Positions 56,701 to 64,000 of a stretch of DNA of 64,000 nucleotides are shown piece after piece. How positions within the stretch are numbered: position 1 is the stretch's first letter; each line of letters begins with the position of its first letter. The stretch is from Ascaris suum (lineage: Eukaryota > Nematoda > Chromadorea > Rhabditida > Ascarididae), in assembly GCA_013433145.1 (NCBI GenBank), contig CM024187.1, positions 10,050,326 to 10,114,325 on the forward strand, read 5' to 3'. The notes beneath the pieces were generated by a model that worked only from the letters and a program-made list of their open reading frames with translations, searched no databases and was not told the DNA's origin. Position numbers and translations under genes: made by a program.

Positions 56701-59700
56701 TCTCTGATGAAAATTATCTTTCAGCATTTTCCTTTCTAAATGGAAAGAAAGATCACCCTGCTGTTCACATTTAGGTTGTAGTAGCATTTAACTGATACAC
56801 AGTTTCTTGCCCTCACATTCGCTGTGCCATGACGCGCTCATTGCTCACTATGTGACGCAGCAGCTAGCTCGGCGTTAGTGGGGCGTTTAGGGAAATGTGC
56901 TGTTTCAGCGATTGTCTTGCTCGCCTATTAAACATACCTCAACGAATGTTCTTTCTTCCGTGATGCTCATCACTGTGGACTTTGTTTTAGGATGAATATG
57001 AATTTAAACCGTATTAATTTCTTACTTATTACTTGCCGTTTCGTTTTGATAAACGTTACTATATGTATTGTAATTATTCTGTTCTAATTTTTCGAATGCC
57101 CGCTCTCCTTTTCCTTCTACTCCACTTCCTCACGTACCTTCCCTATTATCCTATCAGTTCTTCACGGGGCTAGATGTTGTTAATTTTTCACCTCTTGCTT
57201 GTCTTTTCCAACAATAGCACGTATCACTCATCATTATGCCCAGAAATTACTCCAATTATAAACATATATCGAATTAAGCTGCATCACGTTTGTTGGAAAT
57301 GCTCGTTACGCGCCTATCTTATTTCTATCAAGATCTCGGATTCTGATATCTGCATATGCAGTTTTTGTGTGTGACACTGCGTTGCATATTCAGCTGTTTT
57401 CCAAACGCTATATCATGAGTAGTTGCCTCTAAATTTCACTCTTTCTTCGGGATGCTTATGGTGATATTCAAACTGACTGCAAGTTTAAGCCCTTTAACAG
57501 CTTACTACAAGAACAGAGCCCTTCAAACTGTTTAGTAGATGGCTATGAAAGAATCAGCTTTTACCCTTTCACTTATTTATCATAGTGGATGCGAGCACTG
57601 TGAACTTCCAAATGAGCACTTGAACTTGTTGCAATCTCGAACTTTTCCCATTTCGCGGCAGGATCTCGGATCCTCCAAACTTTTTAGCGGCATGGAAGTG
57701 AAAGGTCAAACGTTTTTGATTTTTAAGGATTCGTCAGAATTTAATACAGCCTTTTAAACTTTCCAGACTTCGTTGCAAAAATCGGATCCTTTAAATCTTC
57801 TAAGCCTCATTAGACTTTTTTCTGATATTGCTGAGGTCTCGAAAATTTAAATTTCTGCGAAAAAGTCGGTTGAATATGGGGCGAGAAAATGCAGTCTAGT
57901 AGTCATCAACTTACTTGTAGCAGACGTCTTCGGTGATCAGTGAAGATATGCCAGCATTGATCGTGCGCACCGACCGTTGATACTTAGCCAAATTGTCGCC
58001 ATGATTTCTTGCTAGTGTAAAATTTCTGGAAATTATTGCTAAACAGTGAAGAAATTTTGAGTCACCTATCATAGCAGTTATTAGAGATATTTGCGAATTG
58101 CGATAAATAAATCTTACACGATATAGTGAGTCGAGGTGTGATAAATTTGCACCGAAATTTCAAATCAAATCATTGTATCGACTGTTCAACTTACTACCAT
58201 ATGAAAAGAAACTTGGAAAGGCTCAAAAAGTCGAACAGGATAAGAGGAAGAACGAACAGTTGACGAAAAAATATTCACAAATATAAGGAGCATTAATGTA
58301 CATAGCAGAATAAGAAATAACAGACTCATCATTTTCCAGTTAGTTAACTGGTTTAGTTGGTTGTTTTGCACTGCGCTCGCCTACTTTCATCGGTCGGACG
58401 ACTAAATTCATCGTTTGCAAAATGTGCACACCGTCTATTCGTGTTCGCATAGAGCATCAAAAGTGTTTTGAGACGTCTGCTCCGTAACACATTGTTATCA
58501 ATCCCTTTAACACCACTTTTTTTCAGCGAAATCTGCAGATCATTGGCCAGGATCCATATGTTGGAGCCGACTGATCGTGACACCGTTAAACCAATATTGT
58601 TCCAGAAGGCAGAGGAGTTCTTGAGAAATTTTTCAGCACGCTTTGAGGTGAATTTTTCAACGACTGGCACACTGGTGTCTCAGATGCAGTTGGCATAATT
58701 ATGACGAAAAGAGCTTCACTGATAATGCGAGGAGTAGGGGAGTTAGACGTTAGCACTCAGATTCGCCAAAGTTATTAAGAGATGTCGTTTGCAGCGTAAC
58801 TTCAAACGGTCATGGGCTATCTGTTGGGAGAAGGGGAGTGGAGGGGTGAAGGTAATGCGGTCTTCAATAAACTCTGCATTCGTTGAATTTCGTGACATGA
58901 TTTTTGCAAAAGACCAAACAGATTGCTGATTATGTCAAATTGGTTTCAGAGTTCTTCCAAACAACAGAAGTTTGATGCGTTTTTCTTAGAAAACGATATT
59001 TCGCTACGAAGTGACTATGCCAAATTGCAGCAGCTAATTAATGCTCTCAAAACACGTATCGTATTTTGTCACAACGATCTCCTCATTCAGAATATCCTTT
59101 ATGATTCAAGTACAGGTTCGTTTGCGCCCTTAGTTATCAAAAAATCTCTTGTTAAGTTAATATGCTCGTTGCTAAGGTAGAAAGCTAGTTTCTGTTCATG
59201 AGAGTTTTCGGACCGATAGTTATGTAAGCTGCTAGATCTCACGCAGACATGGTGAAACGCCACTCAGTCGCACTTTTTATATCACGGTTGCCATCGTGAA
59301 GCAGTGAAATACAAGAGTTTCGAACTCTAAAGTAAAAGAGTGCATGGCGGGCAGTTCGCATATAAAAACAGCACGACACTTTGCAGATAAGGTATGTGTG
59401 CGATATGTGTGTGATTTTATTTCCTTGTGTACTTGCACAGCGGAAAAAGTGGAGCGAGGAATAGAGGTGTCATAACTGCATTTATATCCAGCAAACTTAT
59501 GTTCAACTCAGTCTATCCATGTTCGAGCAAAAAACGCACATGTAATACTGTTGACCACTTGGAGAATGAATCTGTTCCACTGAAAATCTACAAAATTCAT
59601 AACCGATGTCCGAAACACAAGTTAAGAAGTTGGAAGAGCTCATATGCAGCGTTTCTTCCTCATTTCTTTCCACACTAAATATTTTTTTGATTCTCAATAT

Positions 59701-62192
59701 TATTACTTTTCTCTTTTTATCTTCAGTCACTCTTTTCCATCATTTGAAATGTTGAACAGTGTGCTATTCGCAGTGGTTTTTTATGACTGTCGATTCATTG
59801 TCAAGAAGCAGTGGTTGGATGATCAGCCAAGCCCGAATCGGAATTGCAGCCACTCAGTTTGATAATTGAAAGCCTATTGAACAAGCATTCATGGAGACAT
59901 ATAAACCCCAACAAGTCTTAACATTGTTCCATTTGTGGAAAATGTACACGTTGGCGATGCCTTTCAAACTTTCTCTGCAATGTCCGGAGAATGGTGCTGT
60001 GGGGAATGTTAGCTCGGATATAGAATTGTGCAAAATCTGTGCTGCACTACTTTCATTAGCGCGTGCTGTGAAACCTATGTTTTGACGATGTTGTTTAAAA
60101 AACACTTCTCAAACAATAGGATTTTGCGACTATTATGCGATGATTTTCTTCTGTAGATATGGTTGAAATTATCGGCATTATCACTATATAACCCGCAAAA
60201 AAAAAACCGTAATGTTTCACGTCCACTGTCTAACACGTTCACTGCTTTTTAAGGCAAAGTGAGCTTTATCGATTACGAATACGCAGGATTCAATTATCAG
60301 GGCTTCGACATTGCCAATCACTTTTGCGAATATGCTGGTTTGTTTATCAGTGAAAGAGACGGTCTATATTCACTTGTTTAAAAATTTTACGACAAAGAGT
60401 GGTCGTTCCTCATAAGACATCCATTTCTTGTGCATTGCGTAACTGCCTTACGAAGGTAAGTCTAGATACTCAGGAGATAGGGATGACGCTAACTTTTTCT
60501 CCGCTACTTGAACAGTTGCATTCATAAGAATTCGTTCGATGCTTACTGTTTAAGCAAAGTTGCTTTTCTGAGAGCACAACCTCAAAAAGCCTTACTGAAG
60601 TGATCTAGAAGATGCCTGCTGCAGGAGTGCAGAATGTCGACTATTCACTCTGTCCGAGTACTCAGGAGAAGCGCAGCTGGATCGTACAGTATCTAAATTT
60701 CTTCCTACAGCATCCTCCATCCACAGAAGACGTTGAAGAGATGCTGAGCAATAGTACTATTTTCGAGGCGGTAAGTTCAGCCACACTATCGCTACTGGGA
60801 AGCTAATGACCTTTAAATCGTGGAAACCGGATAGGCATCTAATCTGCCTTTATTCACTAGTTTCCGCCAACTAAAATAGGTCGGATATTAGATCTGATTC
60901 GGCAGCGAATTCGGCCCGGTATCCTCTAAACGAAATAGTGCTTGTGAACTCGGTAGCTTTTTAATCAACGTCAGTCTACAGCTGCTAGGGTCAATGTATT
61001 GCTGTATTTGTGGGCCATGTGACAAGCAGTGCGGTGAGTATCATAGAGCACCGATTCATTGAGGATCTCAATTCAGACGACTGATGAACTCATAGCTTTT
61101 GGTCACAGATAGTTTCGACTTACTTGCGAACAGCGAGAGGTAGGACGACGGAATCTGGTGCGTCGCATCTCCAATTTCTTCACATTCTTTCGTGTGCATG
61201 AATTATTGGCACGTGAAAGCATCTTAAAAGCAGCAAGTTAAGCCTTTCTGCATCCGTTTTGGCGTGGCGTCTAAGAAGATTTTTTAGTGGGTGATTTGTA
61301 TGAGAATCCAACTTCATATGAAAACGTGTTATTGCAAGTTATCTAATTATTTAGTTCATTGGGCAGCCGGCTGACCGGGCAGGCTGAAGTGAAAAGTCGT
61401 ATTCGTTCAAAAGTTCCCATTTGTCGGTGCCAATGATCGTTACAAGCTAGGAATTTTAAAAAAAGGGGCTGATGCGCAAATGCGTTGCATTTAAATGCAT
61501 GCTGGAGTAAATGCCACAAATATTATTGAGTATTTCTGAAAACTGCTTTCAGTACTAGATCCTCCAAACAGCGTATGTAATGAAATATAAAAACTTCCCG
61601 TATATGAACTTCGGTTCCATCTTATAAATGAAAGTATTGCTCCAACTTTCGTTCACTTATAGGCAGCACATTTTTTTTGGTCGATCTGGGCACTGGTTCA
61701 ATCACAGAACTCGAGCATCGATTTCGATTATCTTGGGTCAGGTTTATACCCGCGTTTCTTTACTGACGTTTCTAGTTTTAGAAACTTTGGACTGTTGTGC
61801 TGGAAGTTCATAAAATCGACAAAGTACTTCTATGATGAAGAAGTTAATTCTCATCATCACTTACAGTTGTGAACGTGTTTTTGCTCTAAAATCAGTCCTA
61901 TCGCAATGTCTCACTTCTTTCGACATTAATGGTTCCAATTTTTTCTACCTAAGTGAATCCTCTCAAATGCAAAATCCTCTTCGCAGCCTCCGTAAATCCT
62001 CCTCAAATCTTCAGTTGATGAAAACCACTGGCCATTGTGTTTGTCTTATGCTCAATGCTTCCACATCATATTATACTTTCACTCGTCTCAGAGTTCAACG
62101 TTGAACAAATTACTGATGCGTTTCTTTTCAGGTATGGAATTCTGAGGTATAAAATGTTTCGTAGCTTGATGCAAACTAACGAAAAGATTTGA
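50625..62192 (+). CDS. ckc-1: Ethanolamine kinase (complete, nine exons)
   Basis: Phosphorylates ethanolamine with ATP, the first step of the CDP-ethanolamine (Kennedy) route to phosphatidylethanolamine; a cytosolic enzyme. Exons: 50625-50753, 53942-54066, 54438-54584, 58527-58647, 58950-59115, 60254-60337, 60625-60770, 61663-61736, 62132-62192. All phases match, giving 350 residues, close to the family norm. Motifs: FTTGITNKVFYA near the N terminus, RVFGRNTERIIDR, Brenner-type phosphotransferase motif with H215, D217 and N222 in HNDLLIQNILYD, choline/ethanolamine kinase motif IDYEYAGFNYQGFDIANHF with D236, and a C-terminal HFFWSIWALVQSQNSSIDFD. The ITNK and FDY.GY pattern favours ethanolamine over choline kinase. 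The symbol follows my recollection of the C. elegans orthologue (T27A10.3). Divergent from sad-1, 19 kb away. Confidence 0.94.
50921..51329 (+). repeat. 32-bp direct repeat pair in ethanolamine kinase intron 1
   Basis: The same 32 bases occur at 50921-50952 and 51298-51329, starting CGATAATTTATTGAAGCATA. They are identical over that length and diverge on both sides. Both copies lie in the first intron. Could be the ends of a small duplication or of an inserted element. Confidence 0.85.
53031..53098 (+). repeat. Imperfect tandem GGTATA-type repeat
   Basis: Short degenerate units resembling GGTATAATAGTAT repeat about six times in ethanolamine kinase intron 1. Another short duplication (TTGTATAGAACGGT, twice) follows at about 53228-53257. 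Confidence 0.7.
53942..54066 (+). CDS. ckc-1: Ethanolamine kinase exon 2: ITNK and RVFG motifs
   Basis: Acceptor CTGTTTCAG, donor CG|GTGAGT. Codes FFTTGITNKVFYATHSTAND, VEHDDRVIFRVFGRNTERII and D. It contains the N-lobe nucleotide-binding strands. Phase 0 in, phase 2 out. Confidence 0.94.
54438..54584 (+). CDS. ckc-1: Ethanolamine kinase exon 3
   Basis: Acceptor TTTACAG, donor AC|GTAAGC. Completes Arg, then NAEVENWLRLAEVGCAAPIF, ARFSNGIVCGYLDGETLTVA and RVREQKIV. The C.AP.FA.F.NG...GY..G block is the inter-lobe region of choline/ethanolamine kinases. Confidence 0.94.
58527..58647 (+). CDS. ckc-1: Ethanolamine kinase exon 4
   Basis: Acceptor TTTTTTTCAG, donor GAG|GTGAAT. Completes Thr, then EICRSLARIHMLEPTDRDTV and KPILFQKAEEFLRNFSARFE. 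The LARIH helix corresponds to the conserved LA.(L/I)H of the family. It follows the largest intron of the gene (3.9 kb, 54585-58526). Confidence 0.92.
58950..59115 (+). CDS. ckc-1: Ethanolamine kinase exon 5: phosphotransferase motif
   Basis: Acceptor TGGTTTCAG, donor G|GTTCGT. Codes SSSKQQKFDAFFLENDISLR, SDYAKLQQLINALKTRIVFC and HNDLLIQNILYDSST, with the catalytic aspartate D217 and metal-binding N222. Ends in phase 1. Confidence 0.95.
60254..60337 (+). CDS. ckc-1: Ethanolamine kinase exon 6: IDYEYAG motif
   Basis: Acceptor CTTTTTAAG, donor G|GTTTGT. Completes Gly, then KVSFIDYEYAGFNYQGFDIA and NHFCEYA. The metal-binding aspartate is D236. Only 84 bases, so it was found by homology and phase. 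Confidence 0.95.
60625..60770 (+). CDS. ckc-1: Ethanolamine kinase exon 7
   Basis: Acceptor CTGCTGCAG, donor GCG|GTAAGT. Codes VQNVDYSLCPSTQEKRSWIV, QYLNFFLQHPPSTEDVEEML and SNSTIFEA. The DYS.CPS...K..W...YL pattern is typical of ethanolamine kinases. Phase 1 in, phase 0 out. Confidence 0.94.
61663..61736 (+). CDS. ckc-1: Ethanolamine kinase exon 8
   Basis: Acceptor CACTTATAG, donor GG|GTCAGG. Codes AAHFFWSIWALVQSQNSSID then FDYL and two bases of Gly. The weak donor was chosen because only it joins the last exon in frame, giving FDYLGYGILRYKMF as in homologues; the next GT, five bases on, leads to an early stop. Confidence 0.92.
62132..62192 (+). CDS. ckc-1: Ethanolamine kinase exon 9 (stop)
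   Basis: Acceptor TTTCTTTTCAG. Codes YGILRYKMFRSLMQTNEKI and TGA at 62190-62192, after completing Gly. No AATAAA was seen in the first 200 bases after the stop, so the poly(A) signal is probably a variant. Confidence 0.9.
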
Positions 62193-63077
62193 CGTTTGTT
62201 TATCTTCGAGGATGTTCTTAACTCGATCGATTTAATTTAATTCCGATCAATCACCGTATTGTCTCAGAAGCGATTCGTATATCTCAAACTATTGTAAACC
62301 TCATTAATGTGGATCTTCATATTAAAAACTGTCTAAGGCGAACACCTTGTGCAAGTCAACTAATGCCTACAATGCTTTTTATACGATGGATTTCTTTGTG
62401 GAAGACGTTGTCATTAGCAGTTATTCGGATATATCCAACTAAATCCGTTGCTTTTCTGGTCTTAATGTTCTGATGCATGCATAATATCTTCCGAACACTG
62501 AATTATGCGATTACAAACTTTTACCAGATCTTTACCAGCCACACACGAGATTTGTGACTTCGACTCATTTCAATGCACCTCGGAAGCAATTTTGCGGCAG
62601 AGGTTGTTTTTTGTTGATTTCAGGATCGCTTTCCTGCTGCCACATCTAAACTGGCAGGGCAAACTTCTAACCTCCAAGGTGTCCAGTTAAAGATTTAAAC
62701 GAAGGTAGCACTTGGAGCTCGTTGCGCGCCGCATCACTCTTTCATCGTGCCTTAAATTTTGTCGCTCTTAACCACTATATGACGGGCTGCTAAAAGGTGC
62801 GCATTTCAACGAGATAAAAAAGTCGTCACTTTCCTGAGTTGTAGTCATGGCCGCCATCGAGACCCTCTAAACGGAAACCTGACGTCTTTGACGTATGAGC
62901 CCTCCGTTACAAAACGCAGCTAGCTAAATGCCAACATGAGGCTTTGCACAAGTCTGCGTTAACCTGTGTACGCTACATGCCAGCTAAATAAAAAATTTAT
63001 TCAGCAGTTCTCATTGATCGAGTGCGTAAATAATAATAATTCCCATTCAACAAAACATCGAGTGCATGGACCGAATG
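62193..63077. other. 3' flank of ethanolamine kinase
   Basis: 0.9 kb between the stop codon and the TAA tract. Should hold the 3' UTR. No further exon, RNA gene or clear poly(A) signal recognised. Confidence 0.5.

Positions 63078-64000
<923 letters not shown>

Noticed and set aside
59281..59340. Possible tRNA T-arm (TTTCGAACTC)
   Set aside because: No matching anticodon or acceptor stem could be laid out around it.

Overview
The window is nuclear DNA from a clade V (strongylid, hookworm-like) nematode. It is AT-rich, its introns run from about 0.2 to 5 kb, splice acceptors are mostly of the TTTTCAG type, and the 5' ends of both recognisable genes carry an acceptor a few bases before the ATG, as expected for spliced-leader trans-splicing. 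The encoded proteins match their Caenorhabditis relatives closely in the conserved domains. Genus assignment is inference.

Left half, minus strand (about 31.24 kb down to at least 0.48 kb): the neuronal polarity/presynaptic kinase SAD-1 (BRSK/SAD family, AMPK-related). I resolved 21 exons by joining conserved peptide blocks across compatible splice phases. They give the full kinase domain (exons 1-9), the UBA-like segment (exon 10), the Ser/Arg-rich linker (exons 11-16), the C-terminal KA1-like block (exons 17-19) and a Ser-rich tail (exons 20 and probably 21). The tail continues beyond position 1. Exon 13 lacks one base relative to the conserved frame, and exon 14 may have a second such shift.

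Middle (31.3-50.6 kb): mostly non-coding DNA between two divergently transcribed genes. The notable object is a minus-strand block at 32.1-33.2 kb, where about 1 kb of protein-like sequence is spread over three frames with stops. It is probably a broken gene or an indel-damaged one. Several other ORFs are of doubtful status.

Right half, plus strand (50.6-62.2 kb): a complete nine-exon ethanolamine kinase gene (350 codons plus stop), which catalyses the first step of the CDP-ethanolamine branch of phospholipid synthesis. The window ends in about 0.9 kb of interrupted (TAA)n microsatellite.

The two genes have no direct pathway link. No CRISPR array, tRNA, rRNA or intact transposon was seen. 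No clearly novel system was found; the most useful leads are the sad-1 frameshift(s), the broken block beside the sad-1 5' end, and the doubled trans-splice acceptor.
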